A stretch of 64,000 nucleotides of DNA. Origin: Pseudomonadota bacterium (lineage in GTDB: Bacteria > Pseudomonadota > Alphaproteobacteria > UBA8366). Location: contig JAYZAS010000004.1 in assembly GCA_036339585.1 (NCBI GenBank), positions 185,767 through 249,766 of the forward strand, read 5' to 3'. Positions 18,119 to 27,697 of the stretch are shown here, piece after piece. The stretch's first letter is position 1. Each line of letters opens with the position of its first letter. The translations under genes were made by a program, and so were the position numbers. The notes under the pieces are model-generated. The model ran no database searches and was not told the DNA's origin. It saw only the letters and a list, made by a program, of their open reading frames with translations.

Positions 18119-18319
18119 CTAACTATTGCGCAAAAAATTGCGCTTTACAATACGGGAGTCCGATTTGCTCATAATCTGCGTACCTCTATTTGTACGCTTC
18201 ATTTTTTGCGAACGTCGACGCAGCATGTGTCTAAGTTTTGCGCTGTTAAATCGCACCCGCCCCGTTGCAGTTAGGCGAAAGCGCTTTTTCGCACTCGATT
18301 TGTTCTTCAACTTGGGCAT
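18119..18319 (-). CDS. rpmI: 50S ribosomal protein L35
   Basis: The 66-residue basic protein begins MPKLKNKSSAKKRF and has the LRRRSQKMKR segment typical of L35. An AGGAG ribosome site precedes the ATG. It is the first gene of the rpmI-rplT-pheST unit, with a strong candidate promoter and a hairpin in its leader. infC, usually directly upstream, is separated here by a decayed gene on the opposite strand. Confidence 0.96.
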   Translation of the reverse strand: MPKLKNKSSAKKRFRLTATGRVRFNSAKLRHMLRRRSQKMKRTNRGTQIMSKSDSRIVKRNFLRNS

Positions 18320-18352
18320 TTTTTTCTCCTAGCAGCTAGATTTTTTTCACTA

Positions 18353-18377
18353 AACAGGCATACCCAGAAAGCCTGTT
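18353..18377 (-). promoter_or_regulatory. Hairpin in the rpmI leader
   Basis: A perfect 7-bp inverted repeat, AACAGGC and GCCTGTT, with an 11-nt loop lies in the untranslated leader between the candidate promoter and the rpmI ribosome site. It could serve L20 autoregulation, which uses leader RNA in enterobacteria. That role is an inference; no L20-site similarity was tested. Confidence 0.35.
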
Positions 18378-18413
18378 ATCGTTTTGCCATAACGCTCTTA
18401 TATAAGAAGCGGC

Positions 18414-18442
18414 CTTATAACGCCCGAATTGGAAACGTGCAA
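18414..18442 (-). promoter_or_regulatory. Candidate sigma-70 promoter of rpmI-rplT-pheST
   Basis: TTGCAC (18437-18442) and TATAAG (18414-18419) on the minus strand are 17 bp apart and lie about 95 nt upstream of rpmI. They sit just before the decayed enoyl-CoA hydratase start on the plus strand, so any plus-strand promoter there would overlap this one. Confidence 0.55.
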
Positions 18443-18461
18443 GCAGAATGGGAATTACAAA

Positions 18462-19187
18462 ATGTATGAACGTAAACTGGTAAGTACAAACTTTCAATAT
18501 TCTGACACTAGACAGATCGCTTTTGTAACCTTCGATAATGCAGCCCGGGCAAATTGCCTTTCTTGCGATGTGATAAACGAAATTAGATATGCTTTTTGTG
18601 CCCTTACTAACAATAGAAGTCTTCGGGTTATAGTCTAGGAAAATGCTGGAAAAGGAGCGTTTTGTGCAGGAGCCGACCTCAAGGAGCTCAGTGGTTTTGA
18701 CCCGAATAAAGCACGGGCGTACATATCTGCTGGACTAGAACTCGCAGCAGGATGCGATCTCCGCATTTGTGCCGACAACGCAAAATTCTCTATGCCGGAA
18801 GTAGAGTTAGATATTCCATCAATAGTAGAGGCAGCGTTGTTACCCCGCCTGATTGGCTGGGGCCGAACATCTTGGCTTCTTTATCGGGGCGATGCAATAG
18901 ATGCACACACTGCCGAAGATTGGGGCCTCATTGAGAAGGTAGTGCCCGCGGAAATACTTGACGGTGCCATCGAAGAATGTCCAAAAAAACTCGCTTCCAA
19001 CGGACCTACCGGTATACGTTTACAAAAGAAACTCATGCGGAAATGGGAAAATAGTTTTCTTCAGAAGGCCATAGAAGCTGGTATCGATGTTTTTGCCGAG
19101 TCCTATTCGGCTGGTGACGCCAATAAAAGAATTCAGGAAGCCACCGGCAAACTAAAGCACCAAGAGAGAGGAACATTAAAGTTCTAA
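18462..19187 (+). pseudogene. Decayed enoyl-CoA hydratase/isomerase
   Basis: The reading frame matches the crotonase fold but is broken. From the ATG the N-terminal part reads to LRVIV and then meets TAG at 18636-18638. The same frame continues with GKGAFCAGADLKEL, an unmistakable crotonase motif. About 24 residues are missing between ADLKEL and LELAAGCDLR, where the family has the kPxIAAVNGxxLGGG segment that forms half of the oxyanion hole. The rest (MPEVELDIPSIVEAALLPRL and the C-terminal helices) is intact to the TAA. With a nonsense codon and loss of the oxyanion-hole glycine, no active product is expected. It lies against the strand of its neighbours, between infC and rpmI. Confidence 0.85.
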
Positions 19188-19262
19188 CAATTGCTATAAG
19201 CTTGCAGTTTGCTTCATACAGAGTTTCTGCTTCCAGTCAGCTTAAAATACCATCAACGACAT

Positions 19263-19799
19263 CTACCGCGGAACTAAAATCATGGTCATCTGGCGCCCCT
19301 CAAGTTGAGGCATCTGCTCGACTTTTGCTGCTCCATCCATCTCATCTCGCACTCTCTTTAGGACATTCATACCTAAATGTTGATGCACCATTTCACGCCC
19401 GCGGAACCTTAGGGTTACCTTAACCTTATCACCATCATCAAGGAACCGTCTCATTGCACGCATCTTGACGTCATAATCGTGCTGTTCGATGTTGGGGCGA
19501 AACTTTATCTCCTTAAGTTCAATTATCTTCTGCTTTTTTCGAGCCTCACTCTTTTTCTTTTGTGCTTCGTATTTAAATTTACCCAAGTCAAGGATCTTGC
19601 ACACAGGTGGCGATACATTAGGAGAAACTTCAACGAGATCTAGTCCCGAGTCTGCGGCCATAGAGATAGCTTCGCTAATACCAACTACGCCTACCTGCCC
19701 CCCTTCCGCATCAATAAGTCGAACTTCTGCAGCTTCAATTTGTTCATTAGCCTTTGGTCCTTCCTTGACCGGCGGGCTCAATATTGGTCGTCTTGCTAT
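19263..19799 (-). CDS. infC: Translation initiation factor IF-3, probable AUA start
   Basis: Both IF-3 domains are present: the N-terminal GPKANEQI...VRLID, the linker [19 protein letters not shown], and the C-terminal [19 protein letters not shown] and [12 protein letters not shown]. The first conventional start is a TTG at 19781, but the frame upstream reads I-A-R-R-P-I, resembling the xRRP opening of alphaproteobacterial IF-3. A GGAGGA ribosome site (19808-19813) lies eight bases before the ATA at 19797-19799. No ATG, GTG or TTG occurs between the in-frame stop and this point. Escherichia coli infC uses AUU and is repressed by its own product; AUA would allow the same control. The gene follows thrS by about 100 nt. 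The product has 178 residues from ATA. Confidence 0.93.
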   Translation of the reverse strand: MARRPILSPPVKEGPKANEQIEAAEVRLIDAEGGQVGVVGISEAISMAADSGLDLVEVSPNVSPPVCKILDLGKFKYEAQKKKSEARKKQKIIELKEIKFRPNIEQHDYDVKMRAMRRFLDDGDKVKVTLRFRGREMVHQHLGMNVLKRVRDEMDGAAKVEQMPQLEGRQMTMILVPR

Positions 19800-19900
19800 A
19801 GAACTATCCTCCTCAGTCGTTGATCAGGCTGTACTTTCTCGCGTATGTACCTTGCATCCGTCTTTGCTACTAGTGCCTTCAAAAGTAACGTCCAAATGAT

Positions 19901-21838
19901 TTAACTGGCATGCGGAGGTAAGGCTTCTTTTGTAAGTCTAGTTATCGCGTCAGTAAGCGCAAGAACTTCTTGCTGTTTTCCACCTAGTCGTCGAATTGCA
20001 ACTGTACCCTCTTCTGCCTCTCTCTTGCCTATCACATACAATATAGGCACTTTAGCATGTGAATGTTCACGGATTTTATAATTAATCTTCTCGTTTCGAG
20101 TATCAGCCTCAGCACGAAGTCCATTCGCCTCACAAATCTCTAGAACCTTGGCTGCATAGTCGTCTGCGTCACTCGTTATAGTAGTTATAACAAGTTGCAC
20201 TGGCGCTAACCAAAGGGGCAGAATCCCAGAATAGTGCTCTAGTAATATACCAATGAAACGCTCGAGAGAACCAAACAAAGCCCTATGTAGCATCACTGGA
20301 GTATGTTTTTCACCATCAGCCCCGATATAGGTTGCCCCAAGGCGACCTGGAAGATTAAGGTCAACCTGCAAAGTGCCGCACTGCCAATCACGACCGATAG
20401 CATCACGCAAAACAAACTCAAGTTTTGGCCCGTAGAATGCTCCTTCTCCTGGATTGGTTACACAAACTAGGCCTGTCGCTTCAACCGCTGCTTTCAAAGC
20501 TGCCTCAGATTTATCCCAAATGGCATCAGATCCAATACGAATTGCTGGCCTATCTGAGAACTTAATGCGTACATCTGTAAACCCAAAATCGTGATATATA
20601 TCTAAAATAAGTCGACATACTGTGCAGCACTCTTGGGTGATTTGTTCCTCTGTACAGAATATATGCGCGTCATCTTGGGTAAAAGCACGGACGCGCATTA
20701 GACCGTGAAGAGCACCAGATGGTTCATAGCGGTGCACTTTGCCAAACTCGGAGATGCGTTGGGGCAAGTCTCGGTAACTTTTTATACCCTGTTTATAAAC
20801 CTGAACACCGCCTGGACAATTCATAGGTTTTAAGGCAAAAATACGATCCTCTCTTGCTTCAGTGGTGAACATATTTTCGCCGAATTTCTCCCAATGGCCA
20901 GATTGTTCCCAGAGACTTCGTTCCATAATATCTGGGGTATTGATTTCTAAATACCCTGCGCTGGTTTGCCGTTTTCGCATATAATCGATAAGAGCCTGAA
21001 ATAGTGACCAACCCTTCGCATGCCAAAAAATAGACCCTGGAGCCTGCTCATGCAGATGAAATAAATCCATTGCACGCCCTAGCTTACGGTGGTCTCGCTT
21101 TTCAGCTTCTTCCAGCCGAAGAAGGTGGGTCTTCAACTCTTTTTCGGTGCGCCAGCACGTACCATATATACGCTGAAGCTGTGCATTACGTGAATCTCCA
21201 CGCCAATATGCACCTGCAAGCTTGGTCAACTTGAAGGCCTTACCAATTTTACCAGTTGATTGTGAATGTGGTCCGCGACACAGATCTAGCCAATCACCTT
21301 GGCGATAGATGGTGATTTCCTCATCAGCTGGCAGATTCTCTATTATTTCTGCTTTATAATATTCCCGCTTTTCTTTGAAAAATTTAATGGCCCTTTCCCG
21401 CTCCCAAACCTCCCGTGAAAATGCTTCATCACGGTCAACAATTTCAGCCATGCGCTCCTCGATTTTTACGAGATCGTCCGGCGTAAACGGTGTCTCACGA
21501 TCAAAGTCATAATAAAATCCATCTTCAATAGGCGGACCTATCGTGACTTGCACATCAGGCCATATCTCCTGCACTGCCTCAGCTAAAACATGAGCACAAT
21601 CATGACGAAGCAGTGGCAACGCCGCGTCAGAGTCTCTAGTTATGATAGAAACACTTGAGTCTTGCTCGATCCGCCGGGTTAAATCCCACTCAACACCATC
21701 CACAATTACTGCGATAGCCGATTTAGCCAACCCCGGTCCGATTGACAATGCCACTTCAGCCCCAGTTGTTGGAGCTTCAAAAACTTTCTTAGTGCCATCC
21801 GGCAACACAATATTAACAACCCTACCCATAACACTCAT
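19901..21838 (-). CDS. thrS: Threonyl-tRNA synthetase
   Basis: The 645-residue protein has the full domain set: an N-terminal TGS domain (residues ~1-65), an editing domain with the HDCAH motif and DLCRGPH, the class II core with zinc ligands in MNCPGG, DDAHIF and MLHRAL, and a C-terminal anticodon-binding domain ending near ITRLTKEA. It attaches Thr to tRNA-Thr and edits Ser. It is followed on the same strand by infC, an arrangement common in bacteria. Confidence 0.97.
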   Translation of the reverse strand: MSVMGRVVNIVLPDGTKKVFEAPTTGAEVALSIGPGLAKSAIAVIVDGVEWDLTRRIEQDSSVSIITRDSDAALPLLRHDCAHVLAEAVQEIWPDVQVTIGPPIEDGFYYDFDRETPFTPDDLVKIEERMAEIVDRDEAFSREVWERERAIKFFKEKREYYKAEIIENLPADEEITIYRQGDWLDLCRGPHSQSTGKIGKAFKLTKLAGAYWRGDSRNAQLQRIYGTCWRTEKELKTHLLRLEEAEKRDHRKLGRAMDLFHLHEQAPGSIFWHAKGWSLFQALIDYMRKRQTSAGYLEINTPDIMERSLWEQSGHWEKFGENMFTTEAREDRIFALKPMNCPGGVQVYKQGIKSYRDLPQRISEFGKVHRYEPSGALHGLMRVRAFTQDDAHIFCTEEQITQECCTVCRLILDIYHDFGFTDVRIKFSDRPAIRIGSDAIWDKSEAALKAAVEATGLVCVTNPGEGAFYGPKLEFVLRDAIGRDWQCGTLQVDLNLPGRLGATYIGADGEKHTPVMLHRALFGSLERFIGILLEHYSGILPLWLAPVQLVITTITSDADDYAAKVLEICEANGLRAEADTRNEKINYKIREHSHAKVPILYVIGKREAEEGTVAIRRLGGKQQEVLALTDAITRLTKEALPPHAS

Positions 21839-21891
21839 TTTCTAGTTCAGAATTTACGCTGTGAGTCTTTTCGCCGTTTTGCTCAACGAGG

Positions 21892-22833
21892 TCAACGCCC
21901 TTTGACGTCTTTCAAGCCGCAAATCACATCTTTACTATCCAAGTCAACCAGCGACGTCCTTCGGATAATCTTAACTGCCTCTCCGCGTTGACCACATAAA
22001 CCGGGATTAGAATCAGCAGAATATAGGACCACGGATGGGCATCCGACAGCTGCAGTAATGTGCATAGGCCCTGTATCATTTCCTATCGCCCCCACCGCTC
22101 GTCGGGCTAGCCCAGCTACCTCAAAAAGGTTGGTCTTAGCACAAAGATTACGCGCTCGACTGCAGCCAAGATGAATAGAATCCAAGACATCTTTTTCATC
22201 CTCCCCTCCCAACAAGACCGGCAGCAGGCCGCAAAGAAGTAGATTATTAGCAAGATCGATGTATTTATGGACGGGCCAACGCTTTTTCAGTCGGCGAGCT
22301 GAACCACCGGGAACGATCAAAACAAAATCACCATTAAGTGAAAAATGATCAACATCTGCGTCCAACCATTCGAGATTGGGTGCCGGCACGTTTAAGATAC
22401 CTGCTATGTGTAATTGTTCTTTTTGACGCTCGATTGTGTGCATAAGATCACGGCTAGGGTTATCGTGATGATGAGAACAACCTTTAGCGATACCCGACCA
22501 TTCTGGCTTAAATCCTTGGAACATCCTTAAAAATGTACTGCTGCGCCTAGAAGTTTGCAAATCATAAACTCGCGTAAACCTACTACTATTAAGGAACCCG
22601 CTAAGTCTCAATCTTTCACCAAAATGCCACCACGCAGACGGCACATTAGTAAAGATTTCATCAAAAAAACCACTAGCAGCTCCGATGCCTGAGAACCTCG
22701 AAGTTGTCAAAAGGGTAATGTGAGCGGACCGGTGATGCTGCCGTATTGCTTGGAAGGGTCCTAAAGCCTGAACAAAATCGCCAAGTGCTCCGAGCTTTAT
22801 TACCAATACGTGCTCTCGGTTGTCGCAACTCAC
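21892..22833 (-). CDS. Glycosyltransferase family 9 (heptosyltransferase-like)
   Basis: The 313-residue protein has the GT9 pattern: an N-terminal LVIKLGALGDFVQALGP nucleotide-sugar fold start, IVPGGSARRLKKRWP at mid-length, and the C-terminal IGNDTGPMHITAAVGCP acceptor/donor motif. Such enzymes add heptose or related sugars to the lipopolysaccharide core at the cytoplasmic face of the inner membrane. The start is GTG. The adjacent GT4 gene on the same strand supports a role in core or surface glycan assembly. The sugar is not determined. Confidence 0.88.
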   Translation of the reverse strand: MSCDNREHVLVIKLGALGDFVQALGPFQAIRQHHRSAHITLLTTSRFSGIGAASGFFDEIFTNVPSAWWHFGERLRLSGFLNSSRFTRVYDLQTSRRSSTFLRMFQGFKPEWSGIAKGCSHHHDNPSRDLMHTIERQKEQLHIAGILNVPAPNLEWLDADVDHFSLNGDFVLIVPGGSARRLKKRWPVHKYIDLANNLLLCGLLPVLLGGEDEKDVLDSIHLGCSRARNLCAKTNLFEVAGLARRAVGAIGNDTGPMHITAAVGCPSVVLYSADSNPGLCGQRGEAVKIIRRTSLVDLDSKDVICGLKDVKGR

Positions 22834-22909
22834 GGCATTCTCGCTACACGACAGACTTTCTCGAAACCCTTGAAGTTAGCCCTTTGTAAAAACTTTTGCA
22901 TTTGTGGGG

Positions 22910-24070
22910 TCAACCGAGGACCTCATAATAAACATCGACTGTTTTTGCACACATTTGAGCGCGGGTGAAATTGGCCCTTACATTGGAAATCGCACGCGAA
23001 GCTAGCTCCTCCCGGAATGGAGTATCAAGTGACAGTACATGCTTCAGCATGCTAGCCAACGCACTAGTTTTATTCGGAGGCACCAACCACCCAGTTTCGT
23101 TAGGCAAAATAAGTTCTCGACTAGCGCCATGGTCAGCTCCAATAACGGGTTTACCAAGGGCCTGACCCTCCACCATCACACGCCCAAATGCTTCCGGATC
23201 CGTTGATGCCGAGATGACAACATCAGCCAACATGTATGCAGCAGGCATATCGTCACAGTGACCAACAAAATGTACCTTACTGCCAAGCCGAAGCTTTTTA
23301 ACCAGCGATATCAGTTCCTGACGATAACCGGAACGGCCTTGGTCGTCCCCAACCAAAAGACATCTAAACTCCATTTCTCCAAGCTCGGCCAGTGCCTTGA
23401 TCAGCACTGACTGCCCTTTCCATCTAGTAAGTCGACCCGGCAAAATAATTACCGGAACGCCATCTGTAAGGCGCCACTTTTCAGCCAATTGCACTATACG
23501 ACCAGCTGTTACTGCCGAAGGGTTATAAGACTCAATATCTACTCCTCTGTAAATAAGTCTTATCCTCTCCGAATTGACCTGATACTCGTTCTTCATATGT
23601 TCAGCGATAAACCTTGAGATGGCAATAACTGGCTCGCCTCGTGTCATAATCGAATTGTAGTGTCGCTTTAGACCTGATGAAATATTATATGTTCCGTGAA
23701 AAGTTGTTATAAAATGGGTTTTTGTGGCATTGCATGCCTTGTAACAACTCCAAGCCGGCGCGCGACTTCTAGCATGCACGATATCCACGTTAAAATCTCT
23801 GATGACAGATATCAATTTATTAACGTTCATATGCATGCGTAAAGGATTCTTAGTATTTACCGGCATGTTGATGTGATGCACTCCAGCACGGTCTAAATCG
23901 CGCACCATTTTGCCGCCGCTAGATGCCACAAGCGCAATACCACCTGACTCTGTAATCGCCTTCGCAACATCGATACAGCCTTTTTCCGCTCCCCCAGTTT
24001 CCAAAGAAGGTAAAACTTGCAAAATAACAGGCCGAGACTTAATTGGGGTGGTATTTTCAATTTCTGTCAT
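22910..24070 (-). CDS. Glycosyltransferase family 4
   Basis: The 386-residue GT-B enzyme begins with LQVLPSLETGGAEKG, the acceptor-side glycine loop of GT4 proteins. It has PGRLTRWKGQ at the start of the donor domain and the E-x7-E signature in DPEAFGRVMVEGQALGKPVIG. It probably transfers a sugar from a nucleotide donor onto a lipopolysaccharide core or another surface glycan. It lies 76 nt upstream of the GT9 gene on the same strand and is divergent from the hydrolase gene. Confidence 0.88.
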   Translation of the reverse strand: MTEIENTTPIKSRPVILQVLPSLETGGAEKGCIDVAKAITESGGIALVASSGGKMVRDLDRAGVHHINMPVNTKNPLRMHMNVNKLISVIRDFNVDIVHARSRAPAWSCYKACNATKTHFITTFHGTYNISSGLKRHYNSIMTRGEPVIAISRFIAEHMKNEYQVNSERIRLIYRGVDIESYNPSAVTAGRIVQLAEKWRLTDGVPVIILPGRLTRWKGQSVLIKALAELGEMEFRCLLVGDDQGRSGYRQELISLVKKLRLGSKVHFVGHCDDMPAAYMLADVVISASTDPEAFGRVMVEGQALGKPVIGADHGASRELILPNETGWLVPPNKTSALASMLKHVLSLDTPFREELASRAISNVRANFTRAQMCAKTVDVYYEVLG

Positions 24071-24127
24071 ACTAAAAGGGGCGTTCTATAATTTTAATAA
24101 AGTTGAAGTCTGGAAAGGATATCCCAC

Positions 24128-24889
24128 ATGGTCAATGAGCCAGCAAGTCTTGCTTGTATCGATGGCACCCACCTTGCCTATCACCATTCGGCTGGGGACG
24201 AACCAGGAGTACTTTTTTGTACTGGTTTTCGTTCCAACATGACTGGAAAGAAAGCAACTTCAATAGAGGATTGGTGCCAAAGCCAAGGGCAGCAATTTAC
24301 AAGGTTCGACTATCGTGGTCACGGTAAGTCTGGAGGTAACTTCAGAGATTTAACCATTGGAGATTGGCTAAAAGACACAATTTCAATCCTCGATTCGGTA
24401 ACGGATGGACCCCAGCTTTTGGTAGGATCCTCTATGGGTGGTTGGATTTCATTCCTTGCCGCTAATGCCCGCCCTGAAAAAGTCGCTGGCATCATAGGTA
24501 TCGCGCCAGCAGTTGACATGACAAAACGTGCTCTTTCGAACTTAAGCGCAGAGGCCAAACGCGAACTTTCTGAGACGGGAGCGTGGATGCGTCCATCCAA
24601 ATATGATGCCCAAGGTTATCCAATCACGAAAAAACTACTGGACGAAGGCGAACTCCATCTCCTCTTGCCTGGCCCTATCAATTTTCAAGGGCCCGTCAGA
24701 ATCCTTCATGGAATGAGGGATGATGCAGTGCCGTGGGAATTGTCTTTGGAAATTGCAGCAGCTTTAATTTCAGACGACGTACATATAAATCTCATAAAGG
24801 ATGGAGACCACAGATTATCGAGACCCAAAGATACTGCACTCCTTCTGAGCTTGGTCAGCTCATTTTTGGCGACTTCAAAAGGCTTTTAA
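24128..24889 (+). CDS. Alpha/beta hydrolase (ABHD10-like)
   Basis: This 253-residue serine hydrolase has FDYRGHGKSGG after strand 4, a nucleophile elbow GSSMGG (Ser102), an acid in HGMRDDAVP (Asp198 or 199) and a catalytic His228 in DGDHRLS. The order and spacing resemble the ABHD10 group of thioesterases/carboxylesterases. It is cytoplasmic, with no signal sequence. Its 3' end overlaps the convergent SDR gene by 35 nt. Confidence 0.82.
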   Translation: MVNEPASLACIDGTHLAYHHSAGDEPGVLFCTGFRSNMTGKKATSIEDWCQSQGQQFTRFDYRGHGKSGGNFRDLTIGDWLKDTISILDSVTDGPQLLVGSSMGGWISFLAANARPEKVAGIIGIAPAVDMTKRALSNLSAEAKRELSETGAWMRPSKYDAQGYPITKKLLDEGELHLLLPGPINFQGPVRILHGMRDDAVPWELSLEIAAALISDDVHINLIKDGDHRLSRPKDTALLLSLVSSFLATSKGF

Positions 24890-25742
24890 GGCCCAACCTG
24901 TAGTCGGGCCATTTAAGTTGAACCCCTAACTCCTTACTAATTCTTAAGTTGGAAACCCGCTTGTTTTCCGAATAAAAGCTGCGTGCCATTGGGGACAGGC
25001 CGGCCCCCTCGAAAGGAATAAGCGGGGGAGGTTCAACTCCTAACAAATAGCAAGCATAAGAGATCACGTCTTGCGGTGGAGCCGCTTCATTGTCGCATAC
25101 GTTATATATTCGACTAGGGTGTGGCATTGAAATCGATGCAGCAAGCACCTGCGAAATATCGTCCACATGAATACGACTAAACACCTGTCCCCGCTTCTTA
25201 ATTCGACGTGCACGGCCTGTCCTTACAGTCTCGATCGCGTTGCGTCCTGGCCCATAAATCCCTGCAAGGCGAAAAATGTGCACAGGCACACCAAATTGTT
25301 CCCAAAGCTTTAACCACTCATTCTCTGCTTTTATTCTATGTTTGCCGCGTTCATTAATTGTTTTTAATTCTGAGCTTTCATCAACCCAACCCCCTTTCCA
25401 GTCACCGTAAACGCCAGTGGTGGATAGATAGCCTACCCAGGCAAGCTTTTTAAGTTGGGCCAAGTCATCGCCATGATAGGTAAGGACAGGATCTCCGCGA
25501 GCCGTTGGTGGGGCTGAAACCAAGACATGACTTGCATCTAGCAATGCGCTTGGTAATGGACACATCGGTGTAGTCCCGTCGAACAAGTAAGCTTCAACGC
25601 CCTCCTCAGTCAGGGACGACAATGACCCCTTTGAACGATAAGTGCCCGCTATTTGCCAACCCGCATCCCGGAGTGGTTTCATCAAGGCAAGGGCACAGTA
25701 GCCAAACCCAAAACAAAAAAGACGCTTTTTTTTATTGCTCAT
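24855..25742 (-). CDS. NAD-dependent epimerase/dehydratase-like SDR (YeeZ-type)
   Basis: The protein begins with a Rossmann start FCFGFGYCALALMKPL, equivalent to GxGYxG, and continues with GTYRSKG and the active-site-region STTGVYGDWKGGWVDE. The YxxxK pair of extended SDRs is not obvious at the usual spacing; RIKAENEWL and FRLAGIYGPGRNA follow. It matches the YeeZ-like atypical SDR group whose reaction is unknown. I prefer the ATG at 25742; a TTG at 25772 would add ten residues. The C-terminus overlaps the convergent hydrolase gene. Confidence 0.78.
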   Translation of the reverse strand: MSNKKKRLFCFGFGYCALALMKPLRDAGWQIAGTYRSKGSLSSLTEEGVEAYLFDGTTPMCPLPSALLDASHVLVSAPPTARGDPVLTYHGDDLAQLKKLAWVGYLSTTGVYGDWKGGWVDESSELKTINERGKHRIKAENEWLKLWEQFGVPVHIFRLAGIYGPGRNAIETVRTGRARRIKKRGQVFSRIHVDDISQVLAASISMPHPSRIYNVCDNEAAPPQDVISYACYLLGVEPPPLIPFEGAGLSPMARSFYSENKRVSNLRISKELGVQLKWPDYRLGLKSLLKSPKMS

Positions 25743-26087
25743 GCCTGCTTTTTTAGATTCTTTGCCATCCAAACACCCTCTATATTTTTAAAAAGTTCTC
25801 GTATCAAAAATAGTTCTATCTGTACAACGCTGCCAACAAATCATATCGCTTTTACGTCACTATCTTCTTACCAGCCGCAATTTCACCACGAATTTTTCTG
25901 TTGGTGGCATGCGCGCCTATTATGCGGGTGCACTCCAGCAAAAACCTTCCAATCTATTGCGCTGCTCAAATGAGATAAGAATTGGCCTAAGACCGGACAA
26001 ATATTTCGGCGTGGAGTTTTTCTGTCAAACTTTTAACACCATCGCAGAAGGCATCGTAATAAACTTTACCTCTTATAGCTTTTTTGC
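25743..26087. other. Intergenic region, no gene recognised
   Basis: This AT-rich stretch lies between the SDR and GST genes. A 66-codon open frame (25909-26109) has no recognisable features and runs into the GST gene on the opposite strand. No tRNA-like fold, terminator or repeat was seen. Confidence 0.4.
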
Positions 26088-26756
26088 TCAAAAATCTGGA
26101 TCGGCATAATACTCGGGTGGTGGGTAGCCTGGTATATGATCGCCGAGAATCTCGCGAAAGCTTGGACGTGATTTCATCCTCGCATACCACTCTTTCGCCG
26201 GACGGTGCTCTTCCCATGGCACATCGCCCAAGTAGTCAACGCAAGAGAGATGCGCTGCTGCCGATATATCTGCATAACTAAACCTATCACCAGCCAGCCA
26301 CTGACGCTCTTCAATCAGCCATCCGATGTAGTCAAGGTGATAATGAATGTTGGTAGAGCCCGCCCGTATTGCCTGAGAGTTCGGCTCACCCATTTTTAAA
26401 AATCGTTTCAAAATCTTCTCGTCCACCAAATTAGTGGTGACTTCGCTTTGAAATTTACCGTCAAACCAAGAGACCAAACGACGGACCTCAGCGCTAGCTT
26501 CAGCAGTGTCTCCATAAAGCTGGGGTTCTGGATATTTGTCGTCGAGGTATTCAGCTAGCGCGTAAGAATCGCATATGATTTTGTGCCCAGGTTCCTCCAG
26601 TACAGGCACATCGCACGCCGGATTCATAGCCACAAAATCTTCTCGTCGCTCCCACACTTTTTCAAGCCTCATGTCGAATTGAAGTTTTTTTTCCGACATA
26701 GCTACTCGTATTTTTCGGCAACCCGGAGACAACCATAGATGGTAAAGAGTACGCAT
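26088..26756 (-). CDS. Glutathione S-transferase family protein
   Basis: The 222-residue protein has an N-terminal thioredoxin-like domain (LYHLWLSPGCRKIRVAM, with cis-Pro segment DVPVLEE and SYALAEYLDD) and a C-terminal helical domain with RFSYADISAAAHLSC, the N-capping/hydrophobic staple region. It probably conjugates or reduces substrates with glutathione in the cytoplasm. It is divergent from uppP. Confidence 0.87.
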   Translation of the reverse strand: MRTLYHLWLSPGCRKIRVAMSEKKLQFDMRLEKVWERREDFVAMNPACDVPVLEEPGHKIICDSYALAEYLDDKYPEPQLYGDTAEASAEVRRLVSWFDGKFQSEVTTNLVDEKILKRFLKMGEPNSQAIRAGSTNIHYHLDYIGWLIEERQWLAGDRFSYADISAAAHLSCVDYLGDVPWEEHRPAKEWYARMKSRPSFREILGDHIPGYPPPEYYADPDF

Positions 26757-26830
26757 GTTAATACCGACAGTTTTATTTCAAAGAACTAGTCTGTCAAAGA
26801 CAACTAATCTAAGCAAATTAACATATCAAG

Positions 26831-26858
26831 TTGCCTATTTTGGTATGTAATCTATGCT
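26831..26858 (+). promoter_or_regulatory. Candidate promoter of uppP
   Basis: TTGCCT (26831-26836) and TATGCT (26853-26858) are 16 bp apart and lie 35 nt upstream of the uppP ATG, in the gst-uppP divergent region. Confidence 0.35.
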
Positions 26859-26893
26859 TTGTAAGTAACAATCTGTTTGGAGGCACAATATCT

Positions 26894-27691
26894 ATGGAGC
26901 TCTACCAGCTCACTATTCTAGCCTTAGTGCAGGGTGTAACCGAATTTCTCCCTATAAGTTCCTCCGGCCATTTAGTTATAATCTCCAAAGTGTTGGGTTG
27001 GTCTGATCAAGGACTGACGATCGACGTCGCATTACACTTCGGAACACTAGGCGCCGTCCTAGTCTATTTTTGGCGAGACCTCTGGCAAATGCTGCTTGGT
27101 TTAGGCCGTCTGTGTTTGGGGATACCAAATTCGCATTCAAAACGCGCAATTAATTTGCTTGTAGCAACCACTCCGGTTGCACTGCTAGCCTTTTTTGCTC
27201 ACGATCAAGTGGAAGCATATTTTCGAAATTTGGAAGTCATTGCATGGGCAACCATTGGATTCGGCATATTACTGTGGATCGCTGACAAAGTAACCCTTAC
27301 CATACACAGGTGTGATGACCTTAAGCTCTTCCATGCACTATTTATCGGTGTTGCACAGGTTCTTGCATTTATCCCCGGAACTAGTAGAGCAGGCATCACC
27401 ATAACAGCGGGACGCTTATTAAGCATGGACCGAGCTGAAGCAGCCCGCTTCTCAATGCTACTTTCAATACCAACAATCGCTGGAATTTCGGCAGTCTCTG
27501 GAATTGGGCTTTACCAACAAGAAAATATCACGATACAGATAGAAGCATTAATTGCTATTGGGCTTTCCTTTGTTGCAGGTTTAATAGCAATTACAACTCT
27601 GCTTCGCTGGCTAAATCACTCGAGCTTTACACCATTTGTAGTCTATCGGCTCATTTTAGGTGGAGGGCTTCTGTTTATGGTTTACTACTAA
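26894..27691 (+). CDS. uppP: Undecaprenyl-diphosphatase (bacitracin-resistance protein)
   Basis: The 265-residue polytopic protein has the two family signatures: GVTEFLPISSSGHL near the N-terminus, and PGTSRAGITIT at mid-length, which together form the active site. It recycles undecaprenyl diphosphate to the monophosphate carrier for peptidoglycan and lipopolysaccharide synthesis. The start at 26894 is chosen for its GGAGG ribosome site and family N-terminus MELYQLTILALVQG; the frame is open 21 codons further upstream. It converges with the NDUFA9-like gene, six bases apart. Confidence 0.96.
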   Translation: MELYQLTILALVQGVTEFLPISSSGHLVIISKVLGWSDQGLTIDVALHFGTLGAVLVYFWRDLWQMLLGLGRLCLGIPNSHSKRAINLLVATTPVALLAFFAHDQVEAYFRNLEVIAWATIGFGILLWIADKVTLTIHRCDDLKLFHALFIGVAQVLAFIPGTSRAGITITAGRLLSMDRAEAARFSMLLSIPTIAGISAVSGIGLYQQENITIQIEALIAIGLSFVAGLIAITTLLRWLNHSSFTPFVVYRLILGGGLLFMVYY

Positions 27692-27697
27692 CGACAG

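Noticed and set aside
19263-19781. infC starting at TTG 19781
   Set aside because: The ribosome site lies 26 bases upstream of it, and the preceding codons encode ARRP, the usual IF-3 opening.
24155-24180. Sigma-54-like promoter TGGCAC-N5-TTGC
   Set aside because: It lies inside the hydrolase coding sequence with no gene starting downstream at the right distance, so it is probably chance.
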